A stretch of DNA of 16,606 nucleotides from Nitrospinaceae bacterium UBA7883 (GCA_002500605.1 DLRR01000008.1:1-16606); one strand, 5' to 3'. Counted from the first letter of the stretch, positions 1-6,658 are shown. Numbers and translations: made by a program. The notes: a model not told the origin generated them from the sequence alone.

Positions 1-28
1 AAAAAGTCCACCGTTTCTCCATTTTATC

Positions 29-60
29 TTGACTGCAACTATTCCCATACCAGCTAAACT
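29..60 (+). promoter_or_regulatory. candidate promoter of first Sel1 gene, very short leader
   Basis: TTGACT (29-34) and TAAACT (55-60) resemble -35 and -10 boxes, but the 20-base spacer is long. The -10-like box ends 7 bases before the ATG at 68, so transcription would begin at or next to the start codon. The downstream twin gene has the same layout (601-631). No Shine-Dalgarno sequence lies before the ATG. This is inference from spacing only. Confidence 0.3.
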
Positions 61-67
61 TATTTTT

Positions 68-559
68 ATGAAACGCACAGCGATTACTTTACTGACTACC
101 CTTGCCGTACTCTTAGGAAGTGCGGACGTGAGTTGGAGTGCTGATTTCAATAAGGGTTATGACGCTTATAAGAAAGGTGATTACAAAACTGCTCTGCGTG
201 AATTCAAACCACTTGCCGAACAGGAGCATGCCTTAGCCCAGACCATCCTTGGTTTGATGTACCGCAAAGGACGAGGTGTTGTACAAGACTATAAGACTGC
301 GGTTAAGTGGTACACACTTGCTGCCGAACAGGGGGATGCCAATGCCCAGGCCTACCTTGGGGTGATGTACGTCATTGGAAAAGGTGTTCCAGAAGATTAT
401 GTTTACGCTTACATGTGGATAAACATCGCCGCGTCTTCTGGGGATAAGAATGCAGCTAAAGCCAGAGGCATCGTTACGAAGGCAATGACCCCTGCCGAAA
501 TTTCTGCTGCACAGAACCTTGCTCGAGAATGTGTGAGAAAAAAATATAAGGGTTGTTGA
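68..559 (+). CDS. exported Sel1-repeat (TPR-like) protein, copy 1
   Basis: This encodes 163 residues. An N-terminal signal peptide (Lys-Arg, then a hydrophobic run to about residue 19, cleavage near 24/25 in VSWSAD) suggests export to the periplasm. Then come a 'DYKTALREFKPLAEQ' helix pair (about 39-53) and Sel1-like repeats at about 54-89 and 90-125 with the typical LGxMYxxGxGVxxDY pattern. A helical tail ends in Cys-Arg-Glu-type residues and a final GC. Sel1 repeats are protein-interaction solenoids; no catalytic role is implied. The frame is open back to a TTG at 29, but I chose ATG 68 because it places the signal peptide at the N terminus and matches the start of the twin gene at 639. The family assignment is firm; the partner is unknown. 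Confidence 0.85.
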   Translation: MKRTAITLLTTLAVLLGSADVSWSADFNKGYDAYKKGDYKTALREFKPLAEQEHALAQTILGLMYRKGRGVVQDYKTAVKWYTLAAEQGDANAQAYLGVMYVIGKGVPEDYVYAYMWINIAASSGDKNAAKARGIVTKAMTPAEISAAQNLARECVRKKYKGC

Positions 560-600
560 GTCCAACGCACAGACAACCTGATCAACTTCGTCTTTCCGCA

Positions 601-631
601 TTGACCTTTTGCCAAATTAATCTGCTAAACT
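601..631 (+). promoter_or_regulatory. candidate promoter of second Sel1 gene
   Basis: TTGACC (601-606) and TAAACT (626-631) are separated by 19 bases. The -10-like box ends 7 bases before the ATG at 639, as in the upstream twin. The conserved TTGAC and GCTAAACTT blocks stand out because the sequence between them differs in the two copies. Confidence 0.35.
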
Positions 632-638
632 TGTTTTC

Positions 639-1022
639 ATGAGACGCACAGCGATTACTTTACTGATTACCCTTGCCGTACTCTTAGGAAGTGCGGGTGT
701 GAGTTGGAGTGCTGATTTCGCTAAGGGTCAGGCTGCTTTTGATGAACGTGATTACAAAACTGCTCTACGTGAATTCAAACCACTTGCCGAACAGGGGGAT
801 GCCTTAGCCCAGTTCAGCCTTGGTGTGATGTACTACACTGGAAAAGGTGTTCCACAGAATATGGTTTATGCTTACATGTGGTTTAATATTGCCGTATCTT
901 CCGGGTATAAGAATGCATCTGAAATCAGAGACTTCATTGCGGAGCTAATGACACCTGCCGATATTTCTACTGCACAAAACCTTGCCCAAGAATGTATGAG
1001 AAAAAACTTTAAGGGTTGTTGA
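639..1022 (+). CDS. exported Sel1-repeat protein, copy 2 (one repeat shorter)
   Basis: This 127-residue paralogue of the upstream gene has the same signal peptide (residues 1 to about 24, SAGVSWSADF), the same DYKTALREFKPLAEQ segment, one Sel1 repeat (about 54-89) and the same C-terminal tail ending KGC. It is exactly 36 residues shorter than its twin, one Sel1 unit, with the junction inside LAEQGDALAQ. ATG 639 is the only sensible start. A likely role is periplasmic protein-protein contact; there is no evidence on the partner. It is followed by a candidate terminator at 1069-1100. Confidence 0.85.
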   Translation: MRRTAITLLITLAVLLGSAGVSWSADFAKGQAAFDERDYKTALREFKPLAEQGDALAQFSLGVMYYTGKGVPQNMVYAYMWFNIAVSSGYKNASEIRDFIAELMTPADISTAQNLAQECMRKNFKGC

Positions 1023-1068
1023 GTCCAACTCATAGACCGCCTGAGCGGAATTCCTGACACCTTAAGCA

Positions 1069-1100
1069 AAAACCTAAGAAATTCAAATTTTTCAGGTTTT
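1069..1100 (+). terminator. candidate terminator after Sel1 copy 2
   Basis: AAAACCT (1069-1075) pairs with AGGTTTT (1094-1100). After one mismatch the stem continues with AGAAA against TTTTT (one G-T pair), around a 6-base loop. The 3' arm ends in TTTT. The stem is A/T-rich, and it lies 47 bases after the stop codon. Confidence 0.4.
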
Positions 1101-1217
1101 AAAGACTCTATAGCCTTTGTTTCGACGACTAACTATATTGACTAGAACCGCAAAATTGTAGGGTTAAATTGGAGATGTCATTAGCACTTCCCTTTTAGAA
1201 GAAAGCCCAAAAGGTTC

Positions 1218-1317
1218 TTTGCTAAGTAAAAAATAAGGCTGTTTAGCAAATTTATGGATTTTATTTAGCAAGTGTTTGGCACCAAACTGCCTTCAAGTTG
1301 TAAATAAATGCTATAAT
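1218..1317 (+). promoter_or_regulatory. candidate promoter with operator-like repeats before the BI-1 gene
   Basis: A perfect TATAAT lies at 1312-1317 with no good -35 box 16-18 bases upstream, which fits an activator-dependent promoter. Where the -35 would sit there is a dyad GTTTGG-CA-CCAAAC (1274-1287). Further up are TTTGCTAA (1218-1225), TTTAGCAA (1242-1249) and TTTAGCAA (1264-1271); the first is inverted relative to the others. Transcription would start near 1324, giving a leader of about 80 bases before ATG 1404. Confidence 0.35.
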
Positions 1318-1403
1318 AAGGGCTTAGTTGGGCTTGAACTTTTAGAATTGGTAAGTTTGTGTTCAATTTTTGCGTAGTTGTTTATTAAAGATTGGAGATT
1401 TAA

Positions 1404-2126
1404 ATGGTTGAAAGACAGGAATTATCACAGGGCGCAACGGGATATTCTTCAGATTCTGTAGCAGCTGAGAATGCACGTTTCATGTTGCGTGTATATAACT
1501 GGATGACCGCAGGGCTCGCCCTGACTGGAGTAATAGCGTACATAGTTTCTAACGATCCCACTCTCCAGGCGCTAATTTTTTCAAACAAACTTATATTTTT
1601 TGGGTTACTTATAGCTGAGATTGGGCTTGTTTTCTGGCTGGCTGCTCGTGTAATGCAAATGTCCGCAATGACAGCGATGTCAGTATTTATGGGATACTCA
1701 GCTCTAAACGGTCTGACGTTTTCAGCAATTTTCATGGTTTATTCCTCTGCAACCATTTCTGGAGCGTTTTTAGTGACGGCTGGAACATTTGGTGTAATGA
1801 GTTTTATTGGCTACACGACCAAAAGAGACCTTTCTTCGATGGGTAGTTTTCTAATGATGGGCTTGATAGGAATCATTATAGCTTCGTTAGTAAATATTTG
1901 GATGCAGAGCCCTGCTGTACAATGGGCAATAACATACATAGGCTTGTTCATTTTCATCGGTTTAACCGCTTACGATACCCAGCGGATCAAAGCGATGAAT
2001 ATAATTGGCAATGAAGGCACCGAAGAGGATACCAAGGAAGCTATATCCGGCGCCCTTTCCCTGTATCTTGATTTTATAAACATGTTTCTGTTTATTCTTC
2101 AGATCATGGCAGGAAGCAGAGACTGA
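1404..2126 (+). CDS. Bax inhibitor-1/YccA family membrane protein
   Basis: A 240-residue inner-membrane protein of the BI-1/YccA (UPF0005, TMBIM) family. About 30 hydrophilic N-terminal residues are followed by seven hydrophobic segments. Family marks are the FxGYSALNGLTFSAIF segment, FIGLTAYDTQRIK with Asp191 in the sixth or seventh helix region, and the C-terminal LYLDFINMFLFILQIM signature. Eukaryotic and Bacillus members are linked to pH-sensitive Ca2+ leak, and E. coli YccA interacts with the FtsH protease; its role here is unknown. The start is supported by GGAG (1394-1397) 6 bases before the ATG. The gene appears monocistronic, with a candidate promoter at 1312 and a strong terminator at 2191. 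Confidence 0.93.
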   Translation: MVERQELSQGATGYSSDSVAAENARFMLRVYNWMTAGLALTGVIAYIVSNDPTLQALIFSNKLIFFGLLIAEIGLVFWLAARVMQMSAMTAMSVFMGYSALNGLTFSAIFMVYSSATISGAFLVTAGTFGVMSFIGYTTKRDLSSMGSFLMMGLIGIIIASLVNIWMQSPAVQWAITYIGLFIFIGLTAYDTQRIKAMNIIGNEGTEEDTKEAISGALSLYLDFINMFLFILQIMAGSRD

Positions 2127-2190
2127 AAAAGTACTTTAGTACGGGTTAACGTTTGTGCGGTGGTGGAGTTGAGTTAAACATTTTTCTGAA

Positions 2191-2221
2191 GGGTCGTTTG
2201 CTTGACGACCCGTTTTTATTT
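2191..2221 (+). terminator. intrinsic terminator of the BI-1 gene
   Basis: GGGTCGT (2191-2197) and ACGACCC (2205-2211) form a 7-bp GC-rich stem with a 7-base loop, followed by GTTTTTATTTT. This is the clearest intrinsic terminator in the window. Confidence 0.85.
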
Positions 2222-2225
2222 TGTC

Positions 2226-2549
2226 ATGGATTACGATTATTTTTCGCAATGGAGATCTAGGGTTCTACTCCGAGAGATGGAGGCACGTAAAATTCTAGGA
2301 GTGGATAGAAATGCGAAAAACGATGAAATACAAAAAGCATATCGCAAACTTGCTAAAAAGTATCATCCAGATAAAAACCCCAATAAAGAGCATTCACACC
2401 ATCAGTTCGTTAACATTGGAAACGCATATAAAACCCTTATAAAGGGGGTTGACCTACCGCTAGACGGAGAGGCCATTCCAGGATTTATCGGTCTTGATAG
2501 CAAAGAGTACTTTGAATGGTGGAAAGAAAGATGGGGTACATTTTGTTAG
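2226..2549 (+). CDS. small stand-alone J-domain (DnaJ-like) protein
   Basis: This 107-residue protein carries a J domain at about residues 18-72: ARKILGVDRNAKNDEIQKAY, then the Hsp70-stimulating HPD tripeptide at 47-49 (YHPDKNPN), then a FVNIGNAYKTL helix. J domains switch on the ATPase of DnaK-type Hsp70s. There is no G/F-rich, zinc-finger or C-terminal substrate domain, so this is a class C J protein. The 35-residue tail ends in aromatic residues (YFEWWKERWGTFC) and is not recognised. ATG 2226 is used; ATG 2277 would still contain the J-domain core. Neither has a Shine-Dalgarno sequence. The frame starts just after the upstream terminator, so an independent promoter is expected but not obvious. 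Confidence 0.75.
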   Translation: MDYDYFSQWRSRVLLREMEARKILGVDRNAKNDEIQKAYRKLAKKYHPDKNPNKEHSHHQFVNIGNAYKTLIKGVDLPLDGEAIPGFIGLDSKEYFEWWKERWGTFC

Positions 2550-2555
2550 GGGTAA

Positions 2556-2584
2556 ATAATTTGTACAAATTATATTTATATAAT
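2556..2584 (+). promoter_or_regulatory. 18-bp palindrome and -10-like box before thiG
   Basis: ATAATTTGTACAAATTAT (2556-2573) is a perfect 18-bp palindrome starting 7 bases after the J-domain gene's stop. TATAAT (2579-2584) follows 5 bases later, and no good -35 box fits it. The geometry suits a dimeric regulator binding across a promoter for the thiamine cluster. It has no loop and no T-run, so it is a poor terminator. No TPP riboswitch motif (CTGAGA with ACCTGA) is visible between here and ATG 2648. Confidence 0.35.
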
Positions 2585-2647
2585 GATACTTCACTAAGTT
2601 CTGTGTTGACTTGAATGTTAATTTGAATTGATTGAATATTTGAAGCT

Positions 2648-3418
2648 ATGAATGATACTTTCACAATAGGCGGGCGTGAGTTTTACTCTCGCCTTTTGGT
2701 TGGAACGGGTAAGTTTAGATCGTCTGAGGAGATGGTAGCAGCTATAGAAGCCTCTGGAACGGAACTTGTTACGGTATCCCTTCGACGTGTTGATCTGGAT
2801 AGTCCTAGTGACCACATACTTAAATTTATTGATCCAGAGAAGTACCTAGTTTTGCCAAACACCTCTGGCGCCAGAAATGCTGAAGAAGCAATTAGATTGG
2901 CTAGGCTTACTAAGGCAGCAGGTATATCTACGTGGGTAAAACTTGAGGTTACGCCAGACCCTCGTTATTTACTCCCAGATCCTGTGGAAACATTAAAAGC
3001 AGCTAAGATTTTGGTAGGGGAAGGTTTTACAGTGCTTCCTTACATTAACGCTGATCCTGTTTTGGCCAAAAGACTTGAAGATGTAGGTTGCGCAACAGTT
3101 ATGCCCCTTGGTGCCCCCATAGGAAGTAACCTAGGTATAAAAACACGTGAAAATATTTTGATAATTGTTGAACAAGCAAATATTCCTGTTGTCGTGGACG
3201 CTGGGATTGGTGCTCCTTCACATGCATCTGAAGCAATGGAAATGGGTGTGGATGCATGCCTTGTTAACACTGCTATAGCTGTGGCTAACAATTCTGCAAT
3301 GATGGCCCGTGCTTTTAAAAAGGGCGTAGAGGCGGGTAGGGAGGCATACCTTGCAGGTATACCTAAACCACTAACTACAGCCAGATCATCAAGTCCAACA
3401 ACCGGACTACCTTGGTAG
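2648..3418 (+). CDS. thiG: thiazole synthase ThiG
   Basis: The 256-residue ThiG makes the thiazole phosphate of thiamine from 1-deoxy-D-xylulose 5-phosphate, dehydroglycine and ThiS-thiocarboxylate. Visible marks are the N-terminal FTIGGREFYSRLLVGTGKF, Lys98 in TWVKLEV (the expected Schiff-base lysine), PYINADPVLAKRLEDVGCA, MPLGAPIGSNLG and the phosphate-binding VVDAGIGAPSHASEAMEMG. The C terminus is typical (STARSSSP-like). Length matches the family (about 250-260). ATG 2648 fits the family N terminus, but the ribosome site (TGAAG) is weak. It heads the cluster thiG-thiH-thiS-thiE and is soluble and cytoplasmic. Confidence 0.96.
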   Translation: MNDTFTIGGREFYSRLLVGTGKFRSSEEMVAAIEASGTELVTVSLRRVDLDSPSDHILKFIDPEKYLVLPNTSGARNAEEAIRLARLTKAAGISTWVKLEVTPDPRYLLPDPVETLKAAKILVGEGFTVLPYINADPVLAKRLEDVGCATVMPLGAPIGSNLGIKTRENILIIVEQANIPVVVDAGIGAPSHASEAMEMGVDACLVNTAIAVANNSAMMARAFKKGVEAGREAYLAGIPKPLTTARSSSPTTGLPW

Positions 3419-3460
3419 GTTTAGTGAACAATATCGCTATGAGAATAGAAAACGAGGGGA

Positions 3461-3468
3461 AAGGAGAG
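3461..3468 (+). promoter_or_regulatory. ribosome binding site setting the thiH start
   Basis: AAGGAGAG lies 9 bases before ATG 3478. The frame is open further back (TTG 3412, GTG 3424, ATG 3439), but none of those has a Shine-Dalgarno sequence. Starting at 3478 also gives the usual ThiH N-terminal length. Confidence 0.7.
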
Positions 3469-3477
3469 TTTTCTAGC

Positions 3478-4593
3478 ATGGCAATGCAGTTATGGGCGGA
3501 TGGTGCCTTAGATGAAGCTCTTAACATCATGGAAAATGCTGATGAGGCAAATGTGATCTCCACCCTTGATCAAATGCCACTTACTTCGGATGAATTTATC
3601 ACATTGCTATCGCCAATTGCAGATAACTTCAGGCAACAAATAGAGGAAACTGCAAAGGAACTAACTAGGCTCCGGTTTGGTAAAACAGTCAACCTTTATA
3701 TTCCTTTATATCTTTCCAATCATTGCATAAATAATTGTAGCTATTGCTGGTTTGGTACTGACCAGAATTTTGAACGAAAGGTACTTTCCATCCAGGAAGC
3801 AAGGGAGGAAGCCAAGTTACTATATAGAGTCGGGTACCGTAACATTCTGTTGGTTGCTGGTGAAGACCCAAAAGCAACCTCTGTTGAGTATTTAGCTGAA
3901 ATGATCTTACTTATGAAAGAGATTGGTTTTGTGTTTGTGGCTATTGAAACCCAAATATTCAGTACAGATGAATACTCCAAGCTAGGGGCGGCCGGTCTTG
4001 ACTCTGTGACAGTGTATCAAGAGACATACGACCCAATTCTTTACTCAAAGGCCCATCCAAGCGGCCCTAAACGAGACTATATGTGGCGTATTAATGCACC
4101 TGACCGCATAGCGCAGGCTGGTATTCGTGGAGTGTCTGTTGGTGTTTTGTTAGGATTAGGAGATTTTCGGCGTGAGGCAATAACCCTGGCTACCCATATA
4201 AAACACTTAAATAAGGCACACTGGCAGACATCTGTTTCAGCAAGCTTTCCAAGAATTCACTCTGCACCAAACGGCTTTTCTTCCGAGCATGCTGTATCAG
4301 ACACTGAACTTGTAAGGCTGATACTTGCTATGCGTCTTACTTTTCCCGATTCAACATTAGCAATCTCCACCAGAGAAACGCCAAAACTTCGAGATCAATT
4401 ATTCGGAATGGGTATAAATCAAGCCAGTGCAGGCTCACGTACCAGCCCTGGCGGATATAGCGGTGGTGGAGCAGGGGAACAATTCCCTGTCGCAGACGAT
4501 CGTACACCAATGGAAGTAGCAAGTGCTATTCAAGATAAAGGACTTGAATGGGTTTTTAAAGATTGGGATATTAACTTCAAACCGATCAAATAA
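3478..4593 (+). CDS. thiH: 2-iminoacetate synthase ThiH (radical SAM)
   Basis: The 371-residue ThiH splits tyrosine with a 5'-deoxyadenosyl radical to give dehydroglycine (for ThiG) and p-cresol. The radical-SAM cluster motif CxxxCxxC is Cys83, Cys87 and Cys90 in CINNCSYC, just after VNLYIPLYLSNH. Other family blocks are VYQETY, SVSASFPRIHSA, AISTRETPKLRDQL and SRTSPGGYSGG. E. coli ThiH has 377 residues, and 46 residues precede LLSP here, close to the E. coli protein. Using ThiH rather than the oxidase ThiO suits anaerobic or microaerobic life, because ThiH is oxygen-sensitive. It lies 59 bases after thiG and 7 bases before thiS. Confidence 0.95.
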   Translation: MAMQLWADGALDEALNIMENADEANVISTLDQMPLTSDEFITLLSPIADNFRQQIEETAKELTRLRFGKTVNLYIPLYLSNHCINNCSYCWFGTDQNFERKVLSIQEAREEAKLLYRVGYRNILLVAGEDPKATSVEYLAEMILLMKEIGFVFVAIETQIFSTDEYSKLGAAGLDSVTVYQETYDPILYSKAHPSGPKRDYMWRINAPDRIAQAGIRGVSVGVLLGLGDFRREAITLATHIKHLNKAHWQTSVSASFPRIHSAPNGFSSEHAVSDTELVRLILAMRLTFPDSTLAISTRETPKLRDQLFGMGINQASAGSRTSPGGYSGGGAGEQFPVADDRTPMEVASAIQDKGLEWVFKDWDINFKPIK

Positions 4594-4600
4594 CAGTTGT

Positions 4601-4798
4601 ATGGAAATAATATTAAACGGAAAAAGTTACAAAGCGAGTAGTGGGAAAACTCTTGCCAATTTGATAGATAGTTTAAATTTGGATGGACCCGTGGCGGCTC
4701 AAGTTAACGAAGAGATAATTCAACGTGACAGGCTAAAGGGTTATGAATTGCATGAGGGTGACCAAGTAGAACTTTTAGGCATAATGGGTGGTGGCTAA
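4601..4798 (+). CDS. thiS: sulfur carrier protein ThiS
   Basis: A 65-residue ubiquitin-fold protein beginning MEIILNGKSYKASSGKTLAN and ending ELLGIMGGG. The C-terminal Gly-Gly is adenylated and converted to the thiocarboxylate that donates sulfur to ThiG; the VAAQVNEEIIQRDRL and EGDQVELL segments are typical. The frame is open upstream inside thiH, but ATG 4601 gives the exact family N terminus. It lies 7 bases after the thiH stop, so it is probably translationally coupled. In many genomes thiS precedes thiG, whereas here it sits third. The activating enzyme ThiF is not in the window. Confidence 0.93.
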   Translation: MEIILNGKSYKASSGKTLANLIDSLNLDGPVAAQVNEEIIQRDRLKGYELHEGDQVELLGIMGGG

Positions 4799-4843
4799 AT
4801 AATTGGATAATAGACACAGTAAACAGTTATTAGACCCAACGCT

Positions 4844-5527
4844 GTGCACGGGGCTTTCTATGAGAAATCACACATAGTGAGCAGACAAGTGAATGACATA
4901 GATGAGGTCGATATTTACCCAGTAACCAACCGTAGCCTGTATAACGGTAAATCTGACGAAGAAGTCATAGCAGCACTAGCTGGCGGTGGTGCAAAGATAG
5001 TCCAGCTACGGGAAAAAACTCTTCCTGATAGAGATTTGTTTGAGTTGGCCTTGCTTTATCGCAGGGAGACTATAAGGCATAATATGATATTTATTGTTAA
5101 TGACCGTCCGGATATCTGTTTGCTTACTGGTGCTGATGGTGTTCATCTAGGAAGTACGGACCTTCCATTGAAGCAGGTTCGCAAGTTGTTGGGACCAGAT
5201 ACAATTATTGGAGCCTCATCTCACGATGTTGAAGAGGCAATAGAAAAACAGTCCGAAGGTGCAACGTATGTAAATATGGGTCCATTATTTGAAACGCCTA
5301 CTAAGCCAGGTGCAATCACTATTGGATTGGACCCGGTAAGAGAAGCTAGAATGCAACTTTCCATACCCTTTACGGTAATGGGGGGTATTGCAGAAAGCAA
5401 TATCGACGATGTATTAAAAGCTGGGGCAAAACATATAGGTGTGATTACAGCAATTTTCAAGAGTACAGATATTTCCAAGGCAACAAGCAAGTTTTCAAAA
5501 ATTATCAGGGATGGTCGTTGCCAGTGA
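4844..5527 (+). CDS. thiE: thiamine-phosphate synthase ThiE
   Basis: ThiE joins HMP-pyrophosphate and thiazole phosphate to form thiamine phosphate; it is a TIM barrel. Marks in order are IYPVTNRS, AKIVQLREKTLPDRD, FIVNDRPDICLLTGADGVHL, IIGASSHDVEEA, YVNMGPLFETPTKPGA and the phosphate-binding VMGGIAESN, AGAKHIGVITAI. The longest form (GTG 4844) has 227 residues. GTG 4889 (212 residues, MNDIDEVDIYPVT) would fit the family length better. None of the candidate starts has a Shine-Dalgarno sequence, so the N terminus is uncertain. It lies 45 bases after thiS and is probably the last gene of the thiamine cluster. Confidence 0.93.
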   Translation: MHGAFYEKSHIVSRQVNDIDEVDIYPVTNRSLYNGKSDEEVIAALAGGGAKIVQLREKTLPDRDLFELALLYRRETIRHNMIFIVNDRPDICLLTGADGVHLGSTDLPLKQVRKLLGPDTIIGASSHDVEEAIEKQSEGATYVNMGPLFETPTKPGAITIGLDPVREARMQLSIPFTVMGGIAESNIDDVLKAGAKHIGVITAIFKSTDISKATSKFSKIIRDGRCQ

Positions 5528-5581
5528 GACGTTCGATAACTGTTGTCATGGTCATGAATTACAACCGTTTCCCACAATAAC

Positions 5582-5604
5582 AAAAACATGATATTGTTTT
5601 TTAT
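5582..5604 (+). terminator. weak candidate terminator after thiE
   Basis: AAAAACA (5582-5588) pairs with TGTTTTT (5595-5601) around a 6-base loop, in a run of six T. The stem has only one C-G pair, so it may be weak. fxsA begins 22 bases later. Confidence 0.3.
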
Positions 5605-5626
5605 ATCTTTAATCGACTAGTTGAGT

Positions 5627-6130
5627 ATGCTAATTAAACTTTTTCTTTTATTTACCGTTACTCCATTAGTGGAACTTGCCCTTCTTATTGAAATAGGTTC
5701 GTTTATGGGCGTAGTCCCAACCATTGGTTTGGTATTAATTACTGGCGCCGTTGGAGCTTTATTGGCTCGTTCTCAAGGGTTAGCAGTCATACAGGAACTG
5801 AACGAAAAAACTTCAAAAGGTGAGATGCCGACTGACCAGATAGCAGATGGCCTAATGATTTTGGTGGGAGGTGTGTTATTAGTTACACCGGGTATTATCA
5901 CCGATTTACTTGGATTTTTGCTTGTAGTGCCAACTACGAGGAGGGCTATCAGAGATTTTGTTAAAAGCAAGATCATAGCCGATATCCAATTTAGTTCATT
6001 TGTTGCAGGATCAAGAAGTTCCCATAAATATTATCCCGGCTCAACAAATGACCCAAGGATTAAGGACACAAAAGTTAAGAGCCAATCAGCCAATCGGCGG
6101 TCCAAATCAGATGATATCATCGATATTTGA
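5627..6130 (+). CDS. fxsA: FxsA family membrane protein
   Basis: A 167-residue protein of the FxsA (YtzA-like) family, named for suppressing F exclusion of phage T7 in E. coli; its biochemical role is not established. Hydrophobic segments lie at about residues 1-24 (with PLVELALLIEIG), 26-45 (glycine-rich, GAVGALLARSQG) and 74-100 (ILVGGVLLVTPGIITDLLGF, the family hallmark). A basic TTRRAIRDF stretch follows, then a polar, Ser/Lys-rich cytoplasmic tail of about 50 residues that is probably disordered. ATG 5627 gives the standard N terminus; TTG 5621 would add only two residues. The ribosome site is poor. It lies 21 bases upstream of the chelatase gene. Confidence 0.88.
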   Translation: MLIKLFLLFTVTPLVELALLIEIGSFMGVVPTIGLVLITGAVGALLARSQGLAVIQELNEKTSKGEMPTDQIADGLMILVGGVLLVTPGIITDLLGFLLVVPTTRRAIRDFVKSKIIADIQFSSFVAGSRSSHKYYPGSTNDPRIKDTKVKSQSANRRSKSDDIIDI

Positions 6131-6151
6131 TAACAAGGTAGTTTGCCAAGC

Positions 6152-6517
6152 ATGAAAAAGGCAGTAATACTTTTGGCACATGGCAGCATAGATTCTACTT
6201 GGCGGGAGCCAATTATCAAGTTGCGAGAGAAACTTGAAGCCGAAGGAATGTGGGTTAGCGATGCTTACCTCCAGTTCACTGAGCCAGATATTATAGAAGC
6301 AACTAGACTGTTGGAGAGTAAAGGGGCTCAACATATAACAGTTGTTCCAGTATTCCTGGCATCTGGGACACACTACACTAATGATTTTCCTGCACTTGCC
6401 AAAGAACTAGAGAAACTTCATCCCGAAATGAACATTGTATGGACTGATGTACTAGGTGAGTGGGATGTTGTGCTTGATTCCCTCGCACAGGCAATTATTT
6501 ATGATTGCTCAAAATAG
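6152..6517 (+). CDS. cbiX: small CbiX-type sirohydrochlorin chelatase
   Basis: A 121-residue single-domain CbiX(S) protein that inserts metal (Co2+ or Fe2+) into sirohydrochlorin for cobalamin or siroheme. The first metal-binding histidine is His10 in VILLAHGS and the second is His74 in SGTHYTNDFP; HITVVPVFLASG is the family core strand. It has half the length of the two-domain chelatases, so it would work as a homodimer. ATG 6152 is preceded by AAGG (6135-6138) rather far upstream; TTG 6143 is an alternative. No other tetrapyrrole gene is near, so the metal and pathway are inferred from family only. Confidence 0.85.
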   Translation: MKKAVILLAHGSIDSTWREPIIKLREKLEAEGMWVSDAYLQFTEPDIIEATRLLESKGAQHITVVPVFLASGTHYTNDFPALAKELEKLHPEMNIVWTDVLGEWDVVLDSLAQAIIYDCSK

Positions 6518-6527
6518 TCTGAGCAAT
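6504..6527. other. 8-bp inverted repeat over the cbiX stop codon
   Basis: ATTGCTCA (6504-6511) and TGAGCAAT (6520-6527) form a perfect 8-bp stem with an 8-base loop that contains the TAG stop at 6515-6517. No T-run follows on either strand, so it may be an RNA 3'-end stabiliser or a weak, non-classical terminator between the converging gene blocks. Confidence 0.35.
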
Positions 6528-6658
6528 TGTGCCAACTACGCTTTTCTTCGAGCGCTTGTTAACACTTTACTTTGATTAATGGGGCACTTATTTGGTGTCG
6601 CAACCGGAAAGAAGGTTGGCCAATACCTAGACCAGAGTAAACTACGGAAAGACAACAT

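Larger units (their letters stand above)
51..1050 (+). repeat. tandem gene duplication (two Sel1 genes with flanks)
   Basis: Near-identical DNA occurs twice. Upstream GCTAAACTT (53-61 and 624-632), the whole signal-peptide region, the C-terminal part of the gene and the bases just past each stop (TGAGTCCAAC at 557-566 and 1020-1029) all match. The second unit lacks one internal 108-base Sel1 repeat. This indicates a direct duplication followed by repeat gain or loss. More copies may lie upstream, outside the window. Confidence 0.8.
1023..1403 (+). other. 381-bp intergenic region with repeats and promoter
   Basis: No convincing gene lies here. It holds a short CCGC-CTGA-GCGG hairpin (1037-1048), the candidate terminator at 1069-1100, three TTTAGCAA-type 8-mers, a GTTTGG-CA-CCAAAC dyad and a perfect TATAAT box near the right end. 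The stretch from about 1105 to 1215 shows nothing I can interpret. Confidence 0.5.

Noticed and set aside
29..67. TTG 29 as start of the first Sel1 protein
   Set aside because: It would put 13 extra residues before the signal peptide, and the twin gene begins at the position equivalent to ATG 68.
2550..2647. TPP riboswitch before thiG
   Set aside because: No CTGAGA/ACCTGA-type core or three-way helix could be found; the space is under 100 bases and very AT-rich.
3412..3477. TTG/GTG/ATG starts of thiH overlapping or close to thiG
   Set aside because: None has a ribosome site, while ATG 3478 has AAGGAGAG at ideal spacing and the family N-terminal length.
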